From Sitta carolinensis (lineage: Eukaryota > Chordata > Aves > Passeriformes > Sittidae), in the NCBI GenBank assembly GCA_032173965.1, contig CM063287.1, positions 3,663,859 through 3,727,858 on the forward strand: a DNA stretch of 64,000 nt, given 5' to 3'. Each line of letters begins with the position of its first letter. Within the stretch, counting starts at the first letter, position 1. Position numbers and translations under genes: made by a program. The notes under the pieces are model-generated. The model saw only the letters and a list, made by a program, of their open reading frames with translations, did no database searches and had not been told where the DNA came from. Positions 22,947 to 35,218 of this stretch are shown one piece after another.

Positions 22947-24529
22947 TGGAGACTCTGAGATGATCTCTAATATTTCTTGGCATCTCTGATATTTATTAGC
23001 CAGTTCTCCTACATCACTGAATCTATATTCCCTTTCCATTGAATTCCCTCAGATTTCCTATGAGGCCACTCGAGTTCTGGTGCTGTAGCTCTTGGGGAAG
23101 GTGGAGATTCCTGCCTGGGAGGTGCTGTCTGGCCCTGAGGAGGACAGGGATAAATGGGATTGAGGGGCACCAGAGCATTTCCAGAGCAAGGTGATGCTTT
23201 GTTTCCAGAGGAATGGCGTATGGGAGAGGGCAGGGCTGGGTTTGGGAGTGATGCTGTTCTGAGGCTGAGCCCTTTGCTCTCCAGGTGTGCCCATCCCTCC
23301 CTGTGGGTTGCCCAAACGCAGGAGGAGCTGGCAGTGGGTGGCAGGGCTGTGTTTGTCCCTCTGGCCAGGACAGAGGGGGGATTAGTCACAGTCCTGTCAG
23401 TCTCGGCAGCTGCAGTGGCTTTTTGGAAATGCAAAGGTCGCTGGCCACTCTCTCCTGCAGAGATTTCCCATTTCCTTCAGCCTCATCCAGTGGGGAATTA
23501 GCCTTGGGAGAAATTGAAGCAGCAGGCGAGTGATTTGGGGAAGAGATTTGGCAGGGGGAAATGACTGGAAGAACGCAGGAACCAAAAGTGAAGCAAGGTG
23601 GGAGCACAGGCACCAAAGATTTTGTTTGCTTAGTGCAGCTTCTCCTTTTCCAGTTTTGCTTTAAGGACTCACTGGCATTTCCCTCACACATCTCTGTCTG
23701 CCTCTTGCCATCCTCCCCTGTGCTGTCTGGCAGGTGCTGGGATGGGTTTTCCTTTGGAAATCTGCAGCCAGTGTCCCTCCAAAGCCTGTGGCTCCCTCAC
23801 AGTATGGGGTCTTAGCTTGCTCACATCCCTGAAAGCCTGGCTTGATGGAGCAGCCAGAGTAGGCAGGTTGTTGTCCCCGGAGCTGCAGGGCAGCTATTGT
23901 GCTTTAAAAAGGCCTTTTACGAACGCTCAGGACCCCGGTGACAGTCGGAGAACTCGAACATCAGTTTCCAGGTAAATTATTTCTGCTCCCCGAGTCTTCC
24001 CAGCGGCCACTTGGCAGGCAATTAACCTGACAATGGGATATGGGAGAGATACGGCACAGGGGGTGAGAATTGGACATTGGGAAGATTTTTAAATTGCTTT
24101 TCAAACTAGTGCCTTCGCCTTCCCCGTTCCCTGCTCTGCAGTGGCTGTTGTCACACAGCCAGGGGAGGGTGTGCTTGTCACCCCCACGTCCCCAGGTAGA
24201 CTCTGAGGTACACACCTCAGCCTTTTAAGCCCCACACTTGGAGCCAAAGAGGGTCCTGTGCCAACGTGCCAGCTCTCAGGGCTCACCTGGAGAGCCCTCC
24301 CAGCTCCAGGCAGCTCTGGGGGGTTTGGCTCCTTCCTGGGAGTGTGAAATATGGGTTTGGAGGAGCAAGTGAGCACGCACATTCCTGCTGTGTGCAGCAG
24401 CTCTGTTCCCCTTTGCAGAGGTGAGTCAGGGCTGCTGGAACACCTGGAAGAGGCTCCAGGTGCTGCTGAGCCAGGGATCACCAGGGATCAGCGGGACAGG
24501 AGCTGGGAGAGCAGTGTAGGTCTGAGCAT
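22947..24529. other. Unique intronic stretch, ~1.6 kb
   Basis: Nothing recognised. A few CpGs occur around 23895-24030. Confidence 0.45.
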
Positions 24530-24785
24530 GGAGTCATGGAATGGTTTGGGGTGGAAGGGATTTAAAGCTCATCCCATTCCAACTGTGCCATGGGCAGGGA
24601 CACCTCCCACTGTGCCAGGCTGCTCCCAGCCCCAAAGTCCAGCCTGGCCTTGGGCACTGCCAGGGATCCAGGGGCAGCCCCAGCTGCTCTGGGCACCCTG
24701 TGCCAGAGCCTTCTTCTCACAGGGAACAATTCCTTCCTCACATCTCCTCTGACCTGATCTCTTCACTTTTGTCCCATTATCCCAA
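24530..24785 (-). mobile_element. CR1 LINE, antisense
   Basis: 'gagtcatggaatggtttggggtggaagg' marks the 3' end at left. The young-subfamily body is present, but GGGCTGCCCACCCTGCCAGG is replaced by 'gagccttcttctcacaggg'. Confidence 0.9.
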
Positions 24786-25379
24786 GGTTTGGGTTTTCTC
24801 TTTCCCTGTAGCATGCCTCTAAAGGACTGGGCTGAGCAGGGAGGGGTTTGTGTCCCCTTAGCGCTGCCTTGTGGATCTTGTGCGTGGTGTTTGTTCCTTT
24901 GCAGGGTTGTTTTGAAGTCGAGGAGCTGACAAGGTAGGCAGATCTGGGGCTGGCAAACCTCTGATCTCGTTCTTGCATCCAGTCAGAAATCAGAGAGGCG
25001 ACTTACCCTGCTGGAATGGGAATGTTTGCCTTGTGAGTCCCGCAGAAATGAAAGGTTTCTGACAAGGGAGGCTGGTTCCAGCTCAACTGAAGTTCAAAGC
25101 ATTGAGTGGGAGTTGTGCACACTGCGAGCCCTGTGAATATAGGATCCCTGCTTGTGCTTTGACAGCTCATTTCTTATATCCTAAAGGAATGTCACCTGCT
25201 TCCCAGGAACCCATTTTGCCAAAGTTGGAACACCTGGAGTAGATGTGACAGTGAATGGCAGTGTTGTAATAAGTTATAAATGGCTTTTTGAAGTGGGCAC
25301 TGGAGAGCCTGTGCCAAAATGGCAAGAAATTTTCTGGCATGGGCTTGGGGGAAGCTTGGAAGGGCAAATCCTGCAGCTT
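24786..25379. other. Unique intronic stretch
   Basis: Nothing recognised. Confidence 0.45.
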
Positions 25380-25526
25380 TGTCCATCCCTGGAAGTGTCC
25401 AAGGCCAGGCTGGATGGGGCTTGGAGCAGCTTGGGATAGTGGAAGGTGTCTCTGCCCATGGCAGGGGTGGAATGGAATGGACTTTAAGGTCCTTCCCACC
25501 CAAACCACACTGGGATTCTGGGATTC
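25380..25526 (+). mobile_element. CR1 LINE 3' end
   Basis: 'ccatccctggaagtgtccaaggccagg' through 'ccttcccacccaaaccacactgggattc' is the last ~145 bases of the element. It belongs to the 'gaagtgtcc' subfamily. Confidence 0.9.
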
Positions 25527-27045
25527 AATCAGCTTTTTGCCAGCTGGGTGTTGTGGCTAGAAAAAGGCTGTGTGATTCCCTGGGCTGTATCGGTGTAGTA
25601 GTGGTCTGTGCTGGAATTTTCCCTATACCAGTGATAATAAAATGCAGTTTGGAATTGAAGGTTTTATTTCCCTGCTCCATTTCCCTAAGCTCAAGGACAG
25701 AAATCATAATTTTATTTCTTTCTGCCCTCTCTCCAGCCCATGACCTTGTTCCTGGGTGAAGCCCATCATTTTTTTGGTTTTCTCCTGTGACCAGCTTGAA
25801 ATCCAAAGGTCATTCAGACACACTGCACACCACTTCAGGCATTTTGTTTGATGGAGTCGGGTTGAAATGTTTGATTTACCACAGCTGTACGGGGAAAAAA
25901 GCTGGAAGATGTTGCTGCTCTTGGCTTAGGCTGAGTCTGTTGGGTTTAAGGCTTGTGCTTTCAAGGACCTGGTTCATGGCAACATTTGAAAAAAGCTGCT
26001 GGGTGCTCTGCAGTAGTAAAGTGAGACAGAAAATGAGTAATTTTCAGGTAATTTGAGAGTTGGTTTAATTTTCTCTTCACTTTTCCATGCGTTTTGAGGT
26101 TGGAGAACCCATTGCTGCCCAGAGCTCTGGGTGCCACTGACACAGGGTCTCTGTGAAGTGGCCGCAGCCACTATCCCTGAACACCCAGGAGTTCCTCAGC
26201 TGGGTGTAATTGCCTGTAATTAGCTGGGCTAAAAATAATCAGGGCCAAAAAAGGGATTGCTTTTGTCTTTCTGGGTCTACCTGTTGCTTTCTAAGTCTGT
26301 GTGTTGGGTTTAAGCACAACAATTAAAAGAGGAATAATTTAAATATTTTGTTTGATGAAGATGAAAATAAATCAAGGAAATGCTGCTGGTGTGCTTTATT
26401 GCAATAAAGAAGTCCTTGTCCTGTTTGATCAACTCATCAGTTAATCATGAGCAATCCTTGAATTTTAGCATTTTTACATTTTATGTTCTCTTAACAACAC
26501 AAGGAAAGGAGAGGTATTCCATCCTTTCCAGCTTCATCACTGGTCTCATTTTCGGGGTTTTGTGCAAATACAGAGCAAATCCCTGTGGCTGCAGCTGGGA
26601 TGGAGCTCCCAGGGTGGAGCTGCAGTCTCCAGGGAATGGGAGCTCCTTGGTAGGAATTCCTGGTGCTCCTTGTGTGCCCATGCCCAGCAGAGCTGGGGTT
26701 GCCACAGGAACCCCTCTGGTTTGCAGAGCCCAGGAGGGATTCCCCCAGGAGTCAGGGGCTGTGGAGCTTCAGACCTGCATTTCTGTGCTGTTGTACCCTC
26801 CCAGGAATTTTTTTTCTCAGCCTCCCACGCTGAATTTTCTCTCACTGCTGGTCTCATCAATCTCTGGGAGTACATTCATCCATCTCATTTTAGGGGACGG
26901 CTTCTGTCTGTTAAAAAATCCTTCTTTATTTTTCCCCTGCAAGAACAGCCATGCAGGTGTCCACCTTCATTTCCCACATGTTTCCACAGGGTCCTTCACC
27001 ACTTTAAATCCAGGGGAGAACTGGGTGTGAGGCAACAGGGAGGCA
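25527..27045. other. Unique intronic stretch, ~1.5 kb
   Basis: Contains a 216-codon plus-strand frame (26380-27030) without a recognisable domain. It is treated as a chance frame. Confidence 0.45.
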
Positions 27046-27118
27046 GCTTGGCAGGGGGTGGAACAGGATGGGGTTTAAAGTCCCTTCAAACCCAAACCAT
27101 TCTGGGATTCTAGGATTT
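27046..27118 (+). mobile_element. CR1 LINE 3' tip
   Basis: 'ggcagggggtggaacaggatggggtttaaag' to 'aaaccattctgggattctagg'. Only the final ~70 bases remain. It lies just upstream of the LTR at 27173. Confidence 0.85.
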
Positions 27119-27172
27119 GAGGTAAACTCTTGGTTCTGTTTACGAGGGGAAATCAAAGACTCCCCAGGTCTG

Positions 27173-27600
27173 TGTGGTGGCTAACAGCAGGTCTGTAGAA
27201 GCCTCACAGAGTGAATTCTGACTCTGTCCAACAAACCTGTGAGAAAGCCACCAGCCTCTTCTAAGAATAGAGCCCTGCAGCAGTGAAAATCAGATTGTTT
27301 CCCTGAGAAAGGATTCTGCAGATCAGGACTTTTCTGCACCTGTGTCCACTATGGCCAACCCACAAGCAGAAGAACAAAAACAATGTCTCAAAATAAACTT
27401 TTCCCTGCACATCATCACCTCAAGTTAACTAACCAATCAATACAGAGTCACAATTATTACTTATTACTGACCAATTTGAGATAGACACGGTGTGTTTGTA
27501 AAACTCCGTATGAAAGGATGTGTGAAATAAACCTGCAGCTCTTCTTTGGCTCCATGAACAGAGTGTGTCTTGTCTCTCTAAAATGAGGTCAGCAGTGACA
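27173..27600 (+). mobile_element. Solo LTR, ERVK-like family B
   Basis: The element starts TGTGGTGGCTAACAGC and ends CAGCAGTGACA, flanked by a perfect 6-base duplication GGTCTG (27167-27172 and 27601-27606). It is 428 bp. Inside are CCAAT at 27433-27437 and 27471-27475 and AATAAA at 27526-27531, all in sense orientation relative to PRKG1. No gag, pol or env sequence accompanies it. Confidence 0.88.
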
Positions 27601-27606
27601 GGTCTG

Positions 27607-28042
27607 CATCTCCAGGTGCTGCGTTGGGATGTGCTTGGCTCCAAAATTAGCAATTTTGATCAAGCTCCTTGAGCTCATTTCTCGGATGCCCTGGGGAGTG
27701 ACAAACAGCCTTAGAAAAAGAAAAGCTCGCTGGCTCTTATTGCAGGTACTGCTTTTTACCTTTTCCTCGTGGGGCTGTTTGTCAGCAGCCAAAGGAAGAA
27801 TTGGCAGGGCTTGATTTGTGGGCGCCTCTTTGACTGAATTCCCAGTGGTTTTATTACCTCGGAAAAGCGAGAGGATGGGGAGGGAGGGGAGAAAGAGGAT
27901 CCCTGCATGGTGCAGGGAGCATCTCAGCCAGCCTGAGGCAGTTCCAGCGCTCACAAAATCCTTCAGGAAGATGAAAGATGTGTTCTATAATTCCTGCCTG
28001 TGACCAGAGTGCTGGTTTGGAGTCTGAAAAACAACAATTCTC
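27607..28042. other. Unique intronic stretch
   Basis: Nothing recognised. Confidence 0.45.
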
Positions 28043-28162
28043 TGGCAGACCAGGCTGCACGGGGCTCAGAGCAACCTGGGATAGGAGAAAGTGTCCCTGC
28101 CCATGGCAGGGGCTGAGATGAGGTGAGCTTTAAAGTCCCTTCCAGCCCAAAATAATCCATGA
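28043..28162 (+). mobile_element. CR1 LINE 3' end, diverged
   Basis: 'caggctgcacggggctcagagcaacctggg' to 'cccttccagcccaaaataatccatgatt'. Substitutions at CpG-prone sites make it an older copy. Confidence 0.85.
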
Positions 28163-28952
28163 TTTTTCAGCTCTAATGGGATTAGAAGCCATAGAAAGTT
28201 CCTGGGAGGTTTGGCAACGTTTGGGTCTTCTGGTGTATTCGGTTCCTTCTGTATTTAATATACAATTTAAAAAATTCCTCTTGTGTCTGTGAGTTATAGA
28301 GGGCAATCAGCCTGGTGATGCAGGGCTGTTAACTGGGGAGTTGGGATTTGCGAGTTATTATTAATGTGTAGTTAACAAAATGAAGCAGAAATATGATATT
28401 TTAAAATCAAAACTTCTCCCTTTTAATCATATTTTGAAAGATATTAGGTCAAATACCTTAGCTAGGAAGCAATCTGGAGTTCTCTGCAGTGGTCTTTGGT
28501 GGTCTTAGGTGGCAAAACCTTTCACAGCTGGGGATGGAGAACAAAACTTTGGCATTGCAGTAGATGAAATTCCACCTCAGGCAGTAGAATAACAAAGCAG
28601 CCATTAATGTGTGCTCTCCTTTAATGTATATCCTGGTATTTATTACAACATATGCTCTGCACACACAATATTTACTGAGCTGGCAGCTTCTCCAAATGGG
28701 GATTTGGAAAATTCTCCAAACGGGAAGGCAACAAGAGCAGAAAACATCTTTTAGCTGTTGTGTTGAGTAAAACACACTTGATTGGCAAACAGAGGTAGGG
28801 CTTGCCAGGGAAAACCAGCTCTGGAGGTTGGTGCTTCCTGCCAGCAAAGTGCTCATTCTGTAAAACTTGTACTGCTGCTTTAGGAACAAGACAGAGGATT
28901 CCCTCAGCTTTCAGAACTGCTTCACATTAATATCGGCAAGTTTTCCACACTG
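28163..28952. other. Unique intronic stretch
   Basis: AT-rich. A 143-codon minus-strand frame at 28458-28889 has no visible domain and is treated as chance. Confidence 0.45.
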
Positions 28953-29104
28953 GCTGCCCCTGGATCCCTGGCAGTGCCCAAGGCCAGGCTGGACTTTGGG
29001 GCTTGGAGCAGCCTGGGACAGTGGGAGGTGTCCCTGCTCATGGCAGGGGTGGCATTGGATGGGCTTAAGGTCCCTTCCACCCCAAACCACTCCATGATTC
29101 TCTG
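28953..29104 (+). mobile_element. CR1 LINE 3' end, young subfamily
   Basis: It begins abruptly at GGCTGCCCCTGGATCCCTGG and ends 'ccactccatgattctctg'. It is nearly identical to the corresponding part of 33668-34055. Confidence 0.92.
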
Positions 29105-30084
29105 ATCATCCTTAACCTTCCTTCTTCTCTGACCTGGTTTGCTGCACTGAAAAGCATCATGGGGCTTGTCCCAAAAGATCTGGAGATGTCTGTGGGGTAT
29201 TAGAGCATCAGTGAAACCTGGAATTGTTGGAGGCTGCTGTCCCTGGCTCCTCACTGCTGCCAAGGCAGCACTTGCTCACTTCAGTACTTCCTGTGCTTCC
29301 CACTGGCAAACCCAGCAGGAGTTCTGGCAATGGAAAAACACTAAAATGACAAACTATGAGGGCTCAGGAATTTGTGTTTCATCAATAATGGTGCAAAACC
29401 AACCCCCCAGTGAAGGGCTGGCTATGCAGGATTTCCTCATTTCCCTCTCCTGGAGGATGTGTGTAGCTCCAGCTCTGACTTAAGGATCTGCGCACACGGA
29501 TTGGGAAAGATGAACTGGTAATTGTGGTTGTTGTGTTGTGCCAGTTAGATATGGATTGATTACATCACTTCACAGCCACCCTGCCTTGGTTTTTACTTCT
29601 TTTATTTCTGTCAGGGAGAGTCATTGCACAAAATTAGTGTTTGGTAGAAATGGAACTCCTTGCTTTTCTCCTTAAATCATGATTTCTCATCAGCTGGAAC
29701 GGGCAGAGCTCTTGGGGTTTGGGAATTGCTCTGTGTGAAACTTGTGTCTCCTGTTGCCCCTTGTATTCCATGGGTTCTCCTTCTAGGATAGCTCCTGCTT
29801 TTCAGGCTCAATCATTGAAAATGTTCCATGTGCTGATATTCTCTGTGTCTGAATTTGGCAGAGCAGCTATTTTGCAAATCCCGTCCTCACCCTTTCTCAC
29901 TTGGTGCTGTCACAGAGGCTCAGGTTGCAGACACACACTTCCCATCCTTGTGACTGTGGTGGGAATTACATCTCCATAAAACTGGGGAAAAACAACCCAG
30001 AGGAAAAGCTGTGCAGCTCCTCATCCCCATTCCTCTGGCTGGGCACTTTGTGCTGTGGTTTATTTGCTGTGGTAGTGTTCAGCC
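29105..30084. other. Unique intronic stretch
   Basis: Nothing recognised. Confidence 0.45.
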
Positions 30085-30133
30085 AAGAATTCCATGTTCT
30101 TGGAGGTCTTTTCCAACCTTAATGGTGATTCCA
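30085..30133 (+). mobile_element. Short old CR1 3' tip
   Basis: 'gttcttggaggtcttttccaaccttaatggtgattcc' matches the end of older CR1 subfamilies ('gaggtcttttccaacct'). Confidence 0.6.
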
Positions 30134-31039
30134 TTGGAAAAACGAGGCGCTGTCATTGTGTGGGCAGCAGTGGAAGGCACAGGGAAAGAAGGGCTCAAAT
30201 GCAGCCATAGTTCTGCATCAGTGGGGGTTTAGTGCTGGCTCTGGGCAGGGTTCAAACCCAAACCTTTTTCTAGCCCCACTCCAAACTCTCTCCCTGGCCT
30301 TTTTTCCCCTTCTTGGGTCCTGAATCCCCCTCATATTTTGATGCTTTCCTGTCTCAGCAGCCCCTGTGTGTAAATGCTCCCAGACAGCAGAACCATTGCA
30401 CAGCTCACCCTGCAGATTTAATTTCCTTTTTTCTTGCTGTTCCCTGAATAGGGAAATGCAAAGCCCATTGGGATCCTTCCCTCAAAAGCAGCTTTTAACC
30501 AGAAGCCCCCTCAAACTGCACAAATTCAGCTTTGCTTTCTCTCCCCACCTCTCAACTGTGTTTCCTGTCCTGCAGTGCTGTTACAGGGCTGTGGTATAGG
30601 ATTAGCTGGGGGATCAGTGACTCTCTAAGTGCCAGGTGAATCATGGCAAATTGGAGTGTGCCTGAACAGCCACATTCCTGCTCTGAGCAGGGCTTGGAGA
30701 GTGCTGCATTAACCTCTGAGTGGTGGAGGGCGGTCTGGAAAAACAGCTCCCCGTGTAGCCATGTGCTCTTTTTTAGTTGCAATAATTTCTCTCTCCGCTC
30801 CAGATAGGCTCTATGAGTCAAAAAACTTGGTTATCCTGGTTACTCATTGATTATCCAAAGAGCTTGGCTCTGGGAGTTAAGGAATTTGGCACTGGGAGCC
30901 TTTAAAATGAGAGCTGGCTGTGATTGGGCCCATCACACTATGAGCAAGGGCCACAGAAAGGATCCCAAGCTCTCCAATCCATTCCTCTGGCTGTATTTCT
31001 CCCAAAGTTTGCCTTGAGTGGAAGCTGCTGTGCCTTTCA
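30134..31039. other. Unique intronic stretch
   Basis: Nothing recognised. Confidence 0.45.
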
Positions 31040-31230
31040 CTATCCCAGGCTGCTCCAAGCCCCATCCAACCTGGCCTTGGACACTTCTAGGGATCCAGGG
31101 GCAGGCACAGCTGCTCTGGGCAACCTCCCCACCCTGCCAGGGAAGGATTCCTACCCAACAATCCCAAATTTCTCTCTGTCACCTGCTGTGGGGCTGTCCT
31201 GTGTCCTCTCTAGCACTTCTGAGCAAGGAA
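31040..31230 (-). mobile_element. CR1 LINE, antisense, lacking its 3' end
   Basis: Its left edge is inside the element ('actatcccaggctgctccaagcc'). The terminal ~80 bases, including the CR1 3' signature, are missing, which is unusual because CR1 normally loses its 5' side. The right part reaches 'ggggctgtcctgtgtcc'. Confidence 0.85.
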
Positions 31231-31944
31231 CTCCTTGTGTTTCCCAGATGATGGAATGGCAGTGCCATATATTTGTAGCTGTTCCCATTAAACCATGGCT
31301 GTCTGGCTGTACTTGGATCTGCTGAGTTTGTCTGGACGTGGGACTGAGTTTTCCCTGCTCATTTGCCTGGGAAAAGTAAATGTTAAGTGCTTGTGCTCAG
31401 TTAAACTGGGACAAGAAACTGTTAGCAGAGTGCTGTTGAAGTTCCCAAGTCAAACACAAATCCCTGGCTTTGGGTTCTGGGTGGCTTCACCTGCAGGAAA
31501 AATCTTCTCTGCCCTGATGTTGCCTCTGGCCAAAGCTGAGTTCCAGAATTCCTGTTTCCCAGTTTGACCCAAACTTCCACGTTTTAAGGTTGGTTATAGG
31601 TTGGGATGCAAGTCCTGTGACTTCCCAGCAGGACAGTCCCTCACCAGCACACCAAGCAGGGTGGGAGAGATGGCCTGGGATACATCCAACAAACCCACCC
31701 AGCTCTTAACTTTCTCCTCCCAAATCTCTCTATCCACACAGTCCCAGCCTTCTGGGACTTGCTGCTTCCATCTGCAGCAGTGCTTTGCTCCTGCTTGGCC
31801 CTGAGCACATCCATCACCCCCTTTCCATGAGGATCTGCCCCTCCTGAATGTGGAATTTGTGTTTCAGTCGCTCCTCAGCTTCCATGAACTGAATTGAAAT
31901 TGGTCCTTTTTGAATTTTTGGTGCCCAAAAGCTGTGATGTCCCC
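31231..31944. other. Unique intronic stretch
   Basis: Nothing recognised. Confidence 0.45.
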
Positions 31945-32125
31945 AAAATTACAGACAGATTTAGGGTTTGTACGTCCAATCTCTAAGTTAAATCTCTGGG
32001 ATGAATCAGGCCAGAAATGAACCAAACCCCCCCCGAAATTATAGACAGATTTTGGGGTTGTTATGTCCAATCCATAAGTTAAATCTCTGGGATGAGCCAG
32101 GCTGATAAATGAACCCAAAAACTTC
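31945..32125 (+). repeat. Two-copy tandem duplication, ~90-bp unit
   Basis: 'AAAATTACAGACAGATTT' (from 31945) recurs as 'GAAATTATAGACAGATTT' 90 bases later (near 32036). Both are followed by 'gtccaat..taagttaaatctctgggatga'. The copies differ at a number of sites, so the duplication is not recent. Confidence 0.85.
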
Positions 32126-33667
32126 AGGAGAAAAAGGCAGGTTTGTTTTCCAGTGCAACAATTCCAGTAGGAAATTGGTTTAGTAAAAATCGGTGGTAGG
32201 TTTCAACCCTGCAATGTTGTTCCAACAAATTCAGGTGCTCTGAAGAGCTTCTTGTAGAGAGAAGTGCAGGGACAAACTGTGAGTAAACAGCGTGTAAATA
32301 GTGAGTTAATGTGCTCCCCCTGCCAGCAGCTTCGTGGTAATCTTCAGAAATTATCTGTAATAAATTGCTCTTAATTGGTTCCTAAGTGTAAGGAAATTGT
32401 CTGGCCTCGTTTGCTATTTTAAGTCATAAATTAGAAGTGTAACAGTGACCTTGATTCCATAACCCATCCGTGCCCTTGGAGTTACGTGCTCAACACAAAT
32501 AAAAGATTGAGAAATTAGGGTGGTCTGGGATGAAAATGGGCTCCTCAGAATGCATTGATGTTAACAAATCTTGGCTGAGCAGCTCCCCGATCAAGAGAGG
32601 TAAAACAATCTGTGCCTGCTGCTGTGGAAATATTTGTTATTTTCCCCCTCAATGGGGTTCATGTTCCTGATGCTGATCAGGAGTTTGTAGCTCTTGTTCT
32701 GCAATGGAGTTTCAATTATTTCCAAATTCTGTTCCTGTCAGTGTGTGTGGGGGAGATAAGAGTCCATGGAGTTGGAGCAGTAAATCTTCCATGACTTCCT
32801 TTCCTACTGAAAGGCCCAGGAAAAGAGCAAATACGGGCACTCGTAACAAAATCTTCCAGGTTTCAAATTTTAATGCAAACTTATTTTATTATAAAACCTT
32901 TCAAACAACTCCTCGCTCAGCCTTCTGCTCCCTCAGCTCTTGGCTGTTTTTCCCTGAAGTAGATTTAAGGGAATTGGATATATCAGTGTGTGGCTTTTAA
33001 TGGATTTAATTGCACAAAGGGAATTGCAGATGTGGTAAGAACAGAGCCACCAGAATCCAAGGAGAGACCTTTCCTCCTTGCTGGGAGAGAGGGATAGAAA
33101 AGGTTCATCAAATTAAGCACATTGTGCTTTTATTTCACAACATTCCTGTTTTCCAAGTTGCCCAGAAACACAATTATCCAGCTAAGGAAAATATAAACAA
33201 TGACATCTAATTTGGGTAAGCGTATAATGAACACTTCAGATTTTTGCCTCTCATGCTTTTTAAGCCTTTAAGGCAGAACCTGGATCTGGGGATGTGGAAT
33301 GGAGAAAGAATTTTCATGTTAAAAGGGGAGTGTATGGTGAAGATGTTGTGCCCAGTTAACTGTCTGCAAACCGGGGCTGTGTAGGATGTGCCCAGGGTGC
33401 AGAGTCAGATTTTAATTCCCCAGTTTCCCGGGGCTGCTGTGCTCCACTGCTCATCCCTGCTCTTTCCCAGCTCCACCTGGCCGGTGCTTTGGGCACATCT
33501 GACACTGGGAATGCATAGCAGAGCAAATGGCAGAGCCTCAGGTGTCCACAGGGGGACAGGATCCTTGGAGATTCTCCCATCACTTCTGCCTCTGGAGAGA
33601 GGGAAGAGGAGGAGAGAGATGGAAAAATGGTTATCTTTGTGATCCAAAGTGAACCAAATAATGAATA
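32126..33667. other. Unique intronic stretch, ~1.5 kb
   Basis: Nothing recognised. Confidence 0.45.
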
Positions 33668-34055
33668 TGGGCTGGGAGAGCTGGGGGTGCTCACCTGGAG
33701 AGGAGAAGGCTCCAGGGAGAGCTCAGAGGGGCTAAAGGGGCTCCAGGAGAGCTGGAGAGGGACTGGGGACAAGGGATGGAGGGACAGCACACAGGGAATG
33801 GCTTCAGACTGCCAGAGGGCAGGGCTGGCTGGGATATTGGGCAGGAATTGTTCCCTGGCAGGGTGGGCAGCCCTGGCACAGGGTGCCCAGAGCAGCTGGG
33901 GCTGCCCCTGGATCCCTGGCAGTGCCCAAGGCCAGGCTGGACTTTGGGGCTGGGAGCAGCCTGGGACAGTGGGAGGGGTCCCTGCCCACAAGGGGTGGGA
34001 ATAGGGTGAGTTTTAAGATCCCTTCCAACATCCAAACCACTTTGGGATTCTGTGA
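33668..34055 (+). mobile_element. CR1 LINE, sense, young subfamily
   Basis: It starts 'ctgggagagctgggggtgctcacctgg'. It contains GGGATATTGGGCAGGAATTG (33831 onward) and ends 'ccaaaccactttgggattctg'. Its 388 bases are among the most complete in the window. Confidence 0.93.
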
Positions 34056-34272
34056 AGATACAAAGGAATATTTCTGCTTCTTTTCCTCCTTTGAACTGCA
34101 GGGCTCCATTTATCATCTCCCTTGAGTTAACCAGACCTGTGAGCAGCTGTTTGTCTCCTCCTTTGTGATCATCAACCTCCCCAGCACCCTTGGGGGGTGA
34201 ATGGAGCCCACCCTGGGATGCAGCCCGGGTACCCTGGCGTGTGCTGTGTTTGTTTTCCTGGTGTGAGAAGGC

Positions 34273-34472
34273 ATGGATGGGTGGATGGATGGATGGATGG
34301 ATGGATGGATGGATGGTGGATGGATGGTGGATGGATGGTGGATGGATGGATGGATGGATGGATGGATGGATGGATGGTGGATGGAGGGATGGAGGATGGA
34401 TGATGGATGGATGATGGATGGATGGATGGTGGAAGGATGGACAAGACAAATGGACAGATGGATGGATGGATG
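34273..34472 (+). repeat. (GGAT)n microsatellite
   Basis: About 200 bases of GGAT/GGTGGAT units with scattered GGTGGAT and GGAGGGAT interruptions. It is open in several frames for the same reason as the other repeats. Confidence 0.96.
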
Positions 34473-34867
34473 ACAGGCAGTGCTGGCTCCCTGCTAGCCG
34501 AGCTCCAGAGTTTCTATGTCAGCTGAGGATTCCATGGGCCAGGGACCTGGCAGATCCTGCCTTGTGACATTCCCTGCAGGAATAAATTGCTAGGTTCCCC
34601 GGACACAGCAGCTCTGGCAGTCACTCATCTTTGCCTTCTGGAGCCCTTGGGATATGATGAATCAATTTCTCCCATCTTTCAGTTTCCATAACAAGCTGCT
34701 CTGTGGGAGCAGGCAGACAGGGAAGGAGAGGGATCTCAGCTCACCCTTTGTTTGTGAGCAGCAGGAGGGTGTCACACTGAGGGGGTGTTTGAGGGTGACA
34801 TTGGTGATGGCAGGGATTTGTTCCTGAGTGCTGACATTGAGAAGTGACCCTGTGACTGCTGGGCTGG
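34473..34867. other. Unique intronic stretch
   Basis: Nothing recognised. Confidence 0.45.
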
Positions 34868-35218
34868 GAAAGGGGCTCAGGCTGGAGCAGAGGAGGCTCA
34901 GGGGGGCCCTGCTGGCTCTGCACAACTCCTGAGAGGAGGGCACAGCCGGGGGGGTCGGGCTGTGCTGCCAGGGCACAGGGGCAGCACAAGGGCAAACGGC
35001 CTCAAGCTGTGCCAGGGCAGGCTCAGCTTGGCCAGCAGGAGGAATTTGTGCCTGGAAAGGGTGCTCAGGCCTGGGCAGGGGCTGCCCAGGGAGGGTTGCA
35101 GTGCCCATGGCTGGAGGTGGCACTCAGTGCTCTGGGCTGGGCACAAGGTGGGCACGGGGCACAGGGTGGGATCCAGGGGCTGGCAGGGCTTTTCCAGCCT
35201 CAGGGATCCTGGGATTCT
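34868..35218 (+). mobile_element. CR1 LINE of the GC-rich subfamily, with internal deletion
   Basis: Nearly identical to 2796-3168 across the GC-rich block; I count two substitutions in roughly 235 bases. It lacks the ~21 bases between the two GGCTGGAGGTG direct repeats. It ends 'ttttccagcctcagggatcctggg'. Confidence 0.9.

Noticed and set aside
26380..27030. 216-codon plus-strand frame outside repeats
   Set aside because: No recognisable domain, biased hydrophobic composition and no splice or promoter context. It is judged a chance frame, though a database search would settle it.
34190..34473. Met-Asp-Gly-Trp repeat frames
   Set aside because: Translation of the GGAT microsatellite.
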